From the NCBI GenBank assembly GCA_015709615.1, contig CP054179.1, positions 1,612,001-1,676,000 on the forward strand: DNA of 64,000 bases, given 5' to 3'. Below, in pieces: positions 18,346 to 25,734 of the stretch. Every line of letters begins with the position of its first letter. Position 1 is the first letter of the stretch. The stretch is from Gammaproteobacteria bacterium (GTDB lineage: Bacteria; Pseudomonadota; Gammaproteobacteria; Burkholderiales; Nitrosomonadaceae). Below the pieces are notes generated by a model. The model did not search any database, was not told where the DNA came from, and saw only the letters and a list, made by a program, of their open reading frames with translations. The translations under genes and the position numbers were made by a program.

Positions 18346-18903
18346 ATGAAAACGATCCTGAGTTTGTTTTCGGTATTACTCGTTCTGATCATCATTGCGC
18401 TCGGTTCCGGCGCTTATAATATGGCGGCCACCGAAAAGCATTGGGCCGTCACGGAAAAGATCATCGAGTGGGTGCGTGAAAGTTCCATCGAGGCGCGCGC
18501 CAGGAATCTGGAAGTGCCTGCTTTGGATGGCGAAGAGCGGTTAATAAAGGGTGCTGTTCACTACGACGCCATGTGTCCGATCTGTCATCTTGCACCCGGC
18601 TTGAAACCTACCGAACTCTCAGCCGGTTTGTATCCCCAGCCGCCGGTATTTCATCAGCGTCAGCCGGTCATCGATCCAGCCGAAAAACAAGCTCGTGCCA
18701 GGCAATACTTCTGGGTAATAAAAAACGGCTTAAAGATGACTGCCATGCCAGCTTGGGGACTCAGTCACGATGACGATTCGATCTGGGCGATGGCCGCCTT
18801 CATCCTCGAAATGGGCCATATGACACCCGAGCAATACCGGGAACTCATCGAATCGGCCAAGGACCACGCTCATACACACGACCACGAGCATGGCGAACAT
18901 TAA
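18346..18903 (+). CDS. Membrane-anchored c-type cytochrome with His-rich tail
   Basis: An N-terminal hydrophobic segment (residues 5-25) acts as signal or anchor. The single heme-binding motif CPICH lies near residue 82, and the axial Met is probably in the MTAMPAWG stretch. The C-terminus is histidine-rich (HAHTHDHEHGEH), which suggests metal binding. The protein belongs to the mono-heme cytochrome c superfamily and its partner is unknown. GAGG precedes the ATG. The end overlaps the next gene by 14 bases. Confidence 0.85.
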   Translation: MKTILSLFSVLLVLIIIALGSGAYNMAATEKHWAVTEKIIEWVRESSIEARARNLEVPALDGEERLIKGAVHYDAMCPICHLAPGLKPTELSAGLYPQPPVFHQRQPVIDPAEKQARARQYFWVIKNGLKMTAMPAWGLSHDDDSIWAMAAFILEMGHMTPEQYRELIESAKDHAHTHDHEHGEH

Positions 18904-19342
18904 TCGGGAAAACTCGATTTCCCCAACGATCTCCGCCCAACTTATCGCACACTACACCGATGCGCATTACCGGATCGGCACCCCGGCTGAATCCATAACG
19001 CTGCGAATCGATCAATACTCGGCGCCGCTGGCGCAGCTTCTGGCTGCATCCCATCCATCATGCGCTGCAATCATCAGCGCCTATAATCCATACAGTGAGT
19101 TACTAAGCGACGAGGAGAATTCAGCGGCACATGCATCGCTTGGAAAATTCCTGATGCGCCATACTTATCCGGTCATTGAAGGTTTGAATATCGACCCGGC
19201 TGGCGTATGGCCCACGGAAAAAAGTTTTTTTATTCCCGGAATCGATATAAACACCGCGAAATCACTGGGTCAGCAATTTCGCCAAAATGCGATCGTCTGG
19301 ATTGGCCGCGACGCAATTCCTCGTCTGGTCTTGCTATATTGA
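18890..19342 (+). CDS. DUF3293 protein
   Basis: The 150-residue soluble protein resembles DUF3293 proteins: an N-terminal ISAQLIAHYTDAHYRI segment and the AIISAYNPYSELLSDEEN motif are typical, and it ends in an IVWIGRDAIPRLVLL strand. The function of the family is unknown. The start overlaps the cytochrome gene by 14 bases in a different frame, suggesting translational coupling. Confidence 0.75.
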   Translation: MANINRENSISPTISAQLIAHYTDAHYRIGTPAESITLRIDQYSAPLAQLLAASHPSCAAIISAYNPYSELLSDEENSAAHASLGKFLMRHTYPVIEGLNIDPAGVWPTEKSFFIPGIDINTAKSLGQQFRQNAIVWIGRDAIPRLVLLY

Positions 19343-19484
19343 ATCGCAAAAATTGCTTGGGGTGTTGCAACAAGAAGCCTTTTGAAATTTTTCAAAACAT
19401 TTAAGGTCGAAAAATTCCGGGTAGCTGATAATGCAAACCCGATGCTATACTCATTTTTTTAATAACAGTTTGGGAGACAAAACG

Positions 19485-20351
19485 ATGAAGAAAACACTCA
19501 CCTTTCTGACTTTGGCTTTTCTCAGTTTCGGATTGCTCGCCTTTGATGCGGAAGCAAAACGTATGGGTGGCGGCAAAAATGTAGGCACGCAACGCCAATC
19601 AGTCAATCAGCAGCAGGCAGCACCCAACAAACCATCCTCCACACCGGCGGCACCGGCAGCAGCGGCTGCGGGCGGCAGCAAGTGGGGCGGTGCGCTGGCC
19701 GGTCTCGCGGCTGGCGGCTTGCTGGCTGCGCTCTTCATGGGCGGCGCGTTTGAAAACATTAACATGATGGATTTTGTGGTTCTGGCGCTGCTGATCGGCG
19801 TTGTTTTCTTTATCATCCGCATGCTGCGCAAACCCAAAAGTGCAGAGCACGCGGCTCCGATGCAATATTCCGGAATGAACACCGGCACGCAAGACCGCTT
19901 TACTCCACCACCGTTTAGCTCAACTGCAGAAACAGCCACCGGTGAAGCAGAAACAACGCAGCGTCAACCGGCCATCCCCGCGGACTTCCAAGTAGAGCCT
20001 TTTATCCGCAACGCCAAAGCTTCGTTTATCCGCTTGCAAGCTGCGCATGACCGCGGCGATATCAACGAAATCCGCGATTTCACGACACCGGAAATGCTGG
20101 CGGAAATCAGTCAACAAATTCAAGAAAGAGGCGATGCGCAGCAAAAATCCGAAGTCATGTTCATAGACGCCCATTTGCTGGAAGTTGAAACAAGCGCGGA
20201 TATGGCTATCGCCAGCGTACGCTTCACCGGCCAGTTACGTGAACTGCCGAATGGCGAAGCGGAAGCCTTTGATGAAATCTGGCATGTACAGAAAGATCTG
20301 AAAGATTCCAATGCCACTTGGCTATTGGCTGGAATTCAGCAAGTTTCATAA
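19485..20351 (+). CDS. Tim44-like domain protein with signal peptide
   Basis: I start the gene at MKKTLTFLTL because GGGAG stands before this ATG and a signal peptide follows (cleavage likely after DAEA). A longer frame begins 18 codons upstream without such a site. The mature part has a Gln/Pro/Ala-rich linker, two hydrophobic segments (about 70-90 and 95-112), and a C-terminal Tim44-like domain (about 155-285, FIRNAKASFIRLQAAHDRGD). In mitochondria Tim44 works in import; the bacterial proteins have no settled role. Confidence 0.88.
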   Translation: MKKTLTFLTLAFLSFGLLAFDAEAKRMGGGKNVGTQRQSVNQQQAAPNKPSSTPAAPAAAAAGGSKWGGALAGLAAGGLLAALFMGGAFENINMMDFVVLALLIGVVFFIIRMLRKPKSAEHAAPMQYSGMNTGTQDRFTPPPFSSTAETATGEAETTQRQPAIPADFQVEPFIRNAKASFIRLQAAHDRGDINEIRDFTTPEMLAEISQQIQERGDAQQKSEVMFIDAHLLEVETSADMAIASVRFTGQLRELPNGEAEAFDEIWHVQKDLKDSNATWLLAGIQQVS

Positions 20352-20485
20352 ATTTTGCAGCACGCAACATAGAATCAAAATCCGGCCAGATCGCCCGTTT
20401 CCAGCGTTGTGATCCGGCCGGAAACTATCCATAGAATTCATTTTTGTAAATTCCGCTTGATATCTGGCGTACTTTAATCGGCACC

Positions 20486-20980
20486 ATGCACACGAGATTA
20501 TCAAAACTTGTCATGGTCTTGGCTTTCGCACTGTACGCTTCGCTAGTGGCCTTCGGCAATCTCACCGATTACAACTCCAATTTCACGCTTGTAGCGCATG
20601 TGCTGATGATGGATACCACGTTTCCCGGCAACCGGGGATTATGGCGAGCCATTCATTCTCCGTTTGTTCATCATGTAGTTTACGGCTTCATCATCGGCAC
20701 TGAAATTGTCATCGCAGCACTGTGCTGGTGGGGCGGTTTTCGTCTATACAAAAATATCAAAGACCCCGCCGCTTTCAATCGAGCAAAAGATCTAGCAATC
20801 CTCGGATTAACACTGGGCTTTTTATTATGGTTCACCGGATTCATGACGATCGGCGGCGAATGGTTTTCGATGTGGCAATCGGAAGTTGCCAACGGGCAGC
20901 AAGCTGCATTCCGTTTAGTGATGATTATCGCGGTAATTCTCATCCACTTGGTTCAAGCAGACGAAGAGAAGAATAATTGA
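20486..20980 (+). CDS. DUF2165 small integral membrane protein
   Basis: The 164-residue protein has four hydrophobic helices (about 8-26, 62-82, 108-128 and 140-157), a conserved GNLTDYNSNF segment after the first, and WFTGFMTIGGEWFSMWQS near the third. This is the DUF2165 pattern, of unknown function. It is followed by a convergent gene 28 bases away. Confidence 0.85.
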   Translation: MHTRLSKLVMVLAFALYASLVAFGNLTDYNSNFTLVAHVLMMDTTFPGNRGLWRAIHSPFVHHVVYGFIIGTEIVIAALCWWGGFRLYKNIKDPAAFNRAKDLAILGLTLGFLLWFTGFMTIGGEWFSMWQSEVANGQQAAFRLVMIIAVILIHLVQADEEKNN

Positions 20981-21008
20981 AGATGGTGTTTTTCTTGCGA
21001 ACAATGAC

Positions 21009-21428
21009 TCAAGCGCCGGACAACCACGCATTGATCCCGGCTTGAGCAATCTGCGCGTCCTGAAAAGACCGCACGCCGCTGACACCGATTGCGCCGACGA
21101 ATTGTTGGTCGCTCACAACCGGCAATCCGCCTTCGACCGGCAACGCACCGGGTAGGCCCAAATAGTGCAGGCGGCCTTCGGCAATATTGTTCTCCCAAAT
21201 TTTGGTCGGACGGCGGAAGGCGATCGCGGCGCGCGCTTTCTCGATGGCTACTTGGACACTGCCGTACTGCGCCTCATCCAGACGCTGCAGATAAAGCAAA
21301 TGGCCGCCGTCATCGACAATCGCGATGACCACCGGCCATTGATTCCGTTTTGCTTCCGCCTCTGCGCCGGCGGCTATTTTCTTGGCATCATCGAGCGTCA
21401 GCAGTAATTTGTTCGTCGTCATCGTCAT
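21009..21428 (-). CDS. GlcG/HbpS-type heme-binding family protein
   Basis: The 139-residue protein has the GlcG/HbpS (DUF336) pattern: LTLDDAKKIAAGAEAEAKRN, VAIVDDGGHLLYLQRLDEA, KARAAIAFRRPT, and the Gly-rich PGALPVEGGLPV followed by GAIGVSGV. Members bind heme or cobalamin-like ligands or act as accessory subunits. Here there is no signal peptide. It stands 42 bases downstream of cysE on the same strand and could be co-transcribed with it. Confidence 0.88.
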   Translation of the reverse strand: MTMTTNKLLLTLDDAKKIAAGAEAEAKRNQWPVVIAIVDDGGHLLYLQRLDEAQYGSVQVAIEKARAAIAFRRPTKIWENNIAEGRLHYLGLPGALPVEGGLPVVSDQQFVGAIGVSGVRSFQDAQIAQAGINAWLSGA

Positions 21429-21470
21429 TTCTCCGCAGAAAATAGGGTATCCAGTCAGAAACGGTTGCCA

Positions 21471-22421
21471 TCAAATCCCGGCACCATGTTCGAATACTTC
21501 CTGGCGCATTTGCGCCTGCGAAATATTACTGCCGGGTGGCACGCTGCGCGTCAGCCAAACATTGCCGCCGATCGTCGATCCGCGCCCGATGGTGATGCGC
21601 CCTAGGATCGTAGCGCCGGCGTAAATCACCACATCGTCTTCGACAATCGGGTGGCGCAAATTGCCTTTCACCAAGGCGCCGTTCTCGTCCACCGGGAAAC
21701 GTTTCGCCCCCAGTGTCACTGCCTGATACAAGCGGACATTCTGCCCGATGATGGCGGTTTCCCCGATCACCACGCCGGTGCCATGATCGATAAAAAAACT
21801 GCCGCCGATCTGTGCCCCGGGATGAATTTCGATACCCGTTACCGAATGTGCGATTTCGGAAATCATGCGCGCGATCAGCGGCACACCCAAGCCGTGCAGC
21901 ACATGCGCCAGCCGGTAATGCATGATCGCCATGATGCCGGGGTAACACACCAGCACCTCGTCGACATTGCGCGCCGCCGGATCGCCTTCATACGCCGCTT
22001 TGATGTCGCTCTCCAGCAAGCGCCGGATTTCCGGTAAGTATTTGGCAAATGACTGTGTAATGGCGATCGACTGCGCGCGATCTTCGTCGCTGAGCGCCTC
22101 CAGACCTGAGTTATAGTGCAATTCATGCTGAATTTGCACCATCAGCTCGCGCAAGGTCATATTCAAGATATGGCCGACATAATGATCGACCCCTTCGTCC
22201 GCCAATTCCGCTGAACCCAAGCGGTTCGGAAACATCGCCGCGCTCAGGCCCTCGGCAACGCTCACCAGTATCCTGCGCGACGGCAATCTGGGCGGACGGT
22301 CATGACGGTTACGGCTTTCCAGTGACGCCAGCCGCTGCGCACGCAGCTCGGCCACAATGCTATCCACATCCAAATGCGTGCCGCGCACCAGGAGATCTCT
22401 TACTTTCTTGCTCGTGTTCAC
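21471..22421 (-). CDS. cysE: Serine O-acetyltransferase (EpsC-type CysE)
   Basis: This enzyme makes O-acetylserine, the carbon acceptor for sulfide and precursor of the CysB inducer. The 316-residue protein has a long N-terminal helical domain and then the left-handed beta-helix of hexapeptide transferases (IHPGAQIGGSFFIDHGTG, VVIGETAIIGQNV). The catalytic His are in the IDHG region and in NLRHPIVED. It ends with SNISQAQMRQEVFEHGAGI. The gene start overlaps the cysK stop by 4 bases, so acetylserine formation and its use are translationally coupled. Confidence 0.93.
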   Translation of the reverse strand: MNTSKKVRDLLVRGTHLDVDSIVAELRAQRLASLESRNRHDRPPRLPSRRILVSVAEGLSAAMFPNRLGSAELADEGVDHYVGHILNMTLRELMVQIQHELHYNSGLEALSDEDRAQSIAITQSFAKYLPEIRRLLESDIKAAYEGDPAARNVDEVLVCYPGIMAIMHYRLAHVLHGLGVPLIARMISEIAHSVTGIEIHPGAQIGGSFFIDHGTGVVIGETAIIGQNVRLYQAVTLGAKRFPVDENGALVKGNLRHPIVEDDVVIYAGATILGRITIGRGSTIGGNVWLTRSVPPGSNISQAQMRQEVFEHGAGI

Positions 22422-23398
22422 TCTGTCGCCAAACCTTGCTGATCAAACATGCCTTCAAACAAAATACTGCTCAAATACCGTTCGGCGGAATCCGGCAATA
22501 TCACCACGATGGTTTTCCCCGCATTCTCAGGCCGCTTGGCGTAACGCATCGCCGCCGCCACTGCGGCACCGCAGGAAATACCGGCCAGAATGCCTTCTTC
22601 GCGTGCCAGCCGGCGCGCATACAGTATCGCTTCTTCATTGCTGACTTGTTCGATTTCATCGACCAGCGACAGATCCAGATTATCCGGTACAAAACCGGCG
22701 CCGATGCCCTGAATTTTATGCGGCCCGGGCGCCAGCGACACGCCCGCGCGCTTTTGCGACAACACCGGACTCGCCGACGGCTCAACCGCCACGGAAGTGA
22801 TCGCCTTGCCTTTGGTGTGCTTGATATAACGCGAAACACCGGTAATCGTGCCGCCCGTTCCCACGCCGGCGACAAAAATATCGACCGCGCCATCGGTATC
22901 GTTCCAGATTTCCGGACCAGTGGTTTTTTCATGAATCGCGGGATTGGCTGGGTTCTTGAACTGCTGCAACAACACATAGCGCCCCGGATCGGAAGCGACG
23001 ATTTCTTCCGCTTTCGCCAAAGCTCCATTCATGCCACGCGCGCCTTCGGTCAGTACCAATCTGGCACCGAGCGCTACCAGCAACTTGCGCCGCTCCACGC
23101 TCATCGTTTCCGGCATCGTCAAGGTCAGCGGAATACCCCGTGCCGCTGCCACAAATGCCAATGCGATCCCGGTATTGCCGCTGGTCGGCTCGACAATTTC
23201 TTTTCCTGGTCCGAGCAAGCCCTTGCGCGCGGCATCGTCGATCATTGCCGCACCAATACGGCATTTGACCGAATACGCCGGATTGCGCCCTTCAATTTTT
23301 CCCAATACCAGCGCCGCCGCGCCATCCGTCACCCGGTTGAGACGCACCAGCGGGGTACGCCCAATCGATAGTGAGTTATCTTCAAACCAATTTGCCAT
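22418..23398 (-). CDS. cysK: Cysteine synthase A (O-acetylserine sulfhydrylase)
   Basis: The PLP enzyme joins O-acetylserine and sulfide to cysteine. The PLP lysine is in NPAYSVKCRIGAAMI, a CysK-type rather than CysM-type sequence. The substrate loop PTSGNTGIALAF and the phosphate cup GVGTGGTITG are intact, and the C-terminal GISCGAAVAAAM follows. At 326 residues it is of usual length. AAAGGGAAA precedes the ATG. It is co-transcribed with the overlapping cysE and completes the cysteine pathway encoded by the cys operon 5 kb away. Confidence 0.95.
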   Translation of the reverse strand: MANWFEDNSLSIGRTPLVRLNRVTDGAAALVLGKIEGRNPAYSVKCRIGAAMIDDAARKGLLGPGKEIVEPTSGNTGIALAFVAAARGIPLTLTMPETMSVERRKLLVALGARLVLTEGARGMNGALAKAEEIVASDPGRYVLLQQFKNPANPAIHEKTTGPEIWNDTDGAVDIFVAGVGTGGTITGVSRYIKHTKGKAITSVAVEPSASPVLSQKRAGVSLAPGPHKIQGIGAGFVPDNLDLSLVDEIEQVSNEEAILYARRLAREEGILAGISCGAAVAAAMRYAKRPENAGKTIVVILPDSAERYLSSILFEGMFDQQGLATE

Positions 23399-23688
23399 GA
23401 ATTTCCCTTTTTTGTATGTGATCGCTACTGCGCGCGCATCATAACCAGACTACTCCAGCGCAACAATTTCACTATAGCGCATTCATTCCGTGGCGGAAAG
23501 CACAACCTGCACCAGTCTGTGCTGTTACACAGTAACTAGAGTGTCATTGAATTATTACTGGATTGTTTGCGGAAAAATAACAAAAACTATGAAATTGCAC
23601 TACGGCAAAAAAATCAGTGAAATTTTTGTAAAAGTAAAAGCCTATCCATACAATGCATTTTTCTTAATTGTTATTGTAAGGAATCAAA

Positions 23689-24333
23689 ATGAAAAACCGC
23701 AAATTATTTCATATACCAACGATTGTTTTAGCAATAATGCTATTGATCTCATCAGCGCAAGCAGCGGTTATTACTGGCACAATTAAAACATATCATGATG
23801 TCGAAGCTCGTGCTCCAGGAGGTATATTAATATATTACGGAAATAATCATATGATTATTCCATGGGTTTCAACTCCTTCTGTTGAGAATCCTTTGGCTTA
23901 CTTCTATAGCAGTAAAAGTCTCATGAGTCTTTTTTTTGTACCTAGTGATTACTCCGCGGATGTCGCTTTTGCTACCGGAGTATCGAACATTTCTCAAATT
24001 ACAGACGCCTCAATTTTTAACTTCACTGATAACTATATAGGTCCCAATAAAAGTGGTGATTTTATTGTGATGAAAAGCATTTCTACAGAAAATTATGCCG
24101 TACTTCGAATTGATAGCCTTGTACCCAATAACAATTATTTTTCTGATGGTCTTATATTTTTTGGTTCAATACTTACTGGAACTTGGTGGCTTCAAACAGA
24201 TGGCACAGGAAACTTCTCATCTCCTGCTTCCCCGGTTCCAGAGCCATCCATGTTGATGCTATTGAGTATTGGTATGCTTGCTTTGCCGGGCTATCACATT
24301 TACCGGAAGAGAAATAAATTAGCCTCAAGCTAA
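23689..24333 (+). CDS. PEP-CTERM sorting domain protein
   Basis: The 214-residue protein has a Sec signal peptide (cleavage likely after ISSAQA), a beta-rich middle part without recognised domain, and a C-terminal sorting signal VPEPSMLMLLSIGM, then a hydrophobic helix and YRKRNK. Such proteins are processed by an exosortase and are usually exported with exopolysaccharide. No exosortase is in the window. The gene is AT-richer than its neighbours. TAAGGA stands before the ATG. An overlapping frame from 23490 has no such features. Confidence 0.88.
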   Translation: MKNRKLFHIPTIVLAIMLLISSAQAAVITGTIKTYHDVEARAPGGILIYYGNNHMIIPWVSTPSVENPLAYFYSSKSLMSLFFVPSDYSADVAFATGVSNISQITDASIFNFTDNYIGPNKSGDFIVMKSISTENYAVLRIDSLVPNNNYFSDGLIFFGSILTGTWWLQTDGTGNFSSPASPVPEPSMLMLLSIGMLALPGYHIYRKRNKLASS

Positions 24334-24380
24334 ACAGGCACGCATGCTCATTCGCAGCATACTTGCATAACACTAAAAAA

Positions 24381-24833
24381 TGGGGTCGTAGTAGATTTGC
24401 TTAGATGCTAAGCTAATTGAGAGAAGATAAGTCATTGTAGATTATTAAAGAAAACACAATCAAAGCTGCCGGAACATTTTGTGTTGGAGGTTACAGCAAG
24501 ATCGGCAGCCGATACACTGGAGATACAACCCGATAGTGCAATGCTGTTTTATCGCAAAATACGGGAAGTGATTGTTCACCATTTGGAGCAGGAATCTCAC
24601 GAAATTTTTGCTGGCATGGTGAGTTAGATGAAAGCTACTTTGGCAGTATCCATAAGAGAAAGCGAGGTCGAGGCGCTGCAGGTAAGGTTGCTGTATTTGG
24701 CATATTGAAACGTGGCGGTAAGGTCTGTACGAAGGTTGTTGGGGATATTCAGATTCAACTATGGAACACCTAAACAACAACTAAAAACACTTAAACTTTG
24801 GACTCAGATTTAACCTGATCTACTACAGCCCCA
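24381..24833 (+). mobile_element. Decayed IS1595-type insertion sequence remnant
   Basis: Imperfect terminal inverted repeats flank this 453-base element: TGGGGTCGTAGTAGAT at the left and its near copy TGGGGCTGTAGTAGAT inverted at the right. Inside is a broken transposase. The length is about half that of a complete element, so internal DNA is lost. I see no target duplication at the ends. Confidence 0.75.
24421..24773 (+). pseudogene. IS1595-family transposase pseudogene (frameshifted, truncated)
   Basis: The reading frame gives KLPEHFVLEVTARSAADTLE and then FYRKIREVIVHHLEQ. It runs into a stop near 24623. Loss of one base there moves the reading to the next frame, which gives ELDESYFGSIHKRKRGRGA and VFGILKRGGKVCTKVV, the first catalytic-Asp region of IS1595-type transposases. 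The remaining two thirds, including the second Asp and the final acidic residue, are missing. The element cannot move itself. Confidence 0.8.
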
Positions 24834-24971
24834 ATGAGTAAAGTATTCATGTTAAATTCCTTGATCGATGAACTCTAAAAAGAACAGACCGGCAAATTTT
24901 TAGAAAATAATCCCCCCGAGCTTCCCAAAACGACGCTATCGCCGGTTCTGGAAAGCTTGATTGACAGCTAA
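24834..24971 (+). other. Possible small reading frame with one internal stop
   Basis: Directly after the right repeat of the IS remnant, an ATG opens MSKVFMLNSLIDEL, which is stopped by TAA at 24876. The same frame then continues as KEQTGKFLENNPPELPKTTL and SPVLESLIDS to a second TAA. The second part has protein-like composition. It may be a dead fragment of an older gene. A 10-bp inverted repeat (TAATCCCCCC at 24908 and its complement at 24988) overlaps its end. No family is recognised. Confidence 0.25.
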
Positions 24972-25007
24972 AATCGATAAAACGAAAGGGGGGATTAAGA
25001 GCTGGCG

Positions 25008-25658
25008 CTAGCTCAGCACACTGACATCATCCCAGCTGATTTGGCCGGGCGGTACGCCTATCAGCGTGATTGATACATCGGAGCCAAAGTTTACGATGAG
25101 ATCCGCGCCCTCGTAATGCGCATCGGTGACAAAACTCTTCAGATGATCCACAGAGGTTAAGCCCAAGCCGGTATCGAACTTCAGCGAATCATGTTCTGAC
25201 GAGTTGAAATCCCTAATGCGCAAATGCGCCGCTTCGCGGATGACAAAATCATCGGCGCCACGTCCGCCGGAACAATCTTCACCGCCACGGACGGCAATAT
25301 GATCGTCACCATCCGACGGCGAAAAGGAAAGAGCGCCTTCGAACCTGAAATGATTCCAGTCATCCGGACTCCCCGTTGCACTCACCCACTGCTCGGACAC
25401 TCGCAAATAAAGGCCGTCGCCGTCCGCATCGGCATAGCGAGTTATTTCCGTGCCGAAGGGCTTGATCTCGGTACGCACGACTTGAGTTCCATCCACCGCG
25501 TAGGTTTCGCTGCCGTCGTCATCGATCGATTTCGGCTTCAGCACGCCATCGTCCATTTCAAATACGGCCGTTACCTTGCCGCCCGTGATTGTGAACTTAA
25601 AAGCTTTGCGCTCGTGCGTTGATGAATCATCATGTGAATCGTCATGTCCTGAACTCAT
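25008..25658 (-). CDS. Small RTX-like calcium-binding protein
   Basis: The start is taken at MSSGHDDSHDDSS because GAGGAG lies just before it; a frame 12 codons longer has none. The N-terminus is rich in Asp, Ser and His. After a beta-rich middle, the segment SDGDDHIAVRGGEDCSGGRG and ADDFVI resembles one or two RTX nonapeptide repeats (GGxGxDxux), and a final beta segment follows ending in SVLS. There is no Sec signal, and RTX proteins often leave by type I secretion through a C-terminal signal. No secretion genes are adjacent. Function is unknown. Confidence 0.65.
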   Translation of the reverse strand: MSSGHDDSHDDSSTHERKAFKFTITGGKVTAVFEMDDGVLKPKSIDDDGSETYAVDGTQVVRTEIKPFGTEITRYADADGDGLYLRVSEQWVSATGSPDDWNHFRFEGALSFSPSDGDDHIAVRGGEDCSGGRGADDFVIREAAHLRIRDFNSSEHDSLKFDTGLGLTSVDHLKSFVTDAHYEGADLIVNFGSDVSITLIGVPPGQISWDDVSVLS

Positions 25659-25734
25659 TTTTTTCTCCTCGTTAGTAAAAGTACTGTGCAACATTTAAAT
25701 AATTAAAATATTTCGGGAAAACATTTCCAATCCG

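Noticed and set aside
23490..23786. 98-codon open frame before and overlapping the PEP-CTERM gene
   Set aside because: It has no ribosome site or family pattern, and its later part is the shifted frame of the PEP-CTERM signal peptide.
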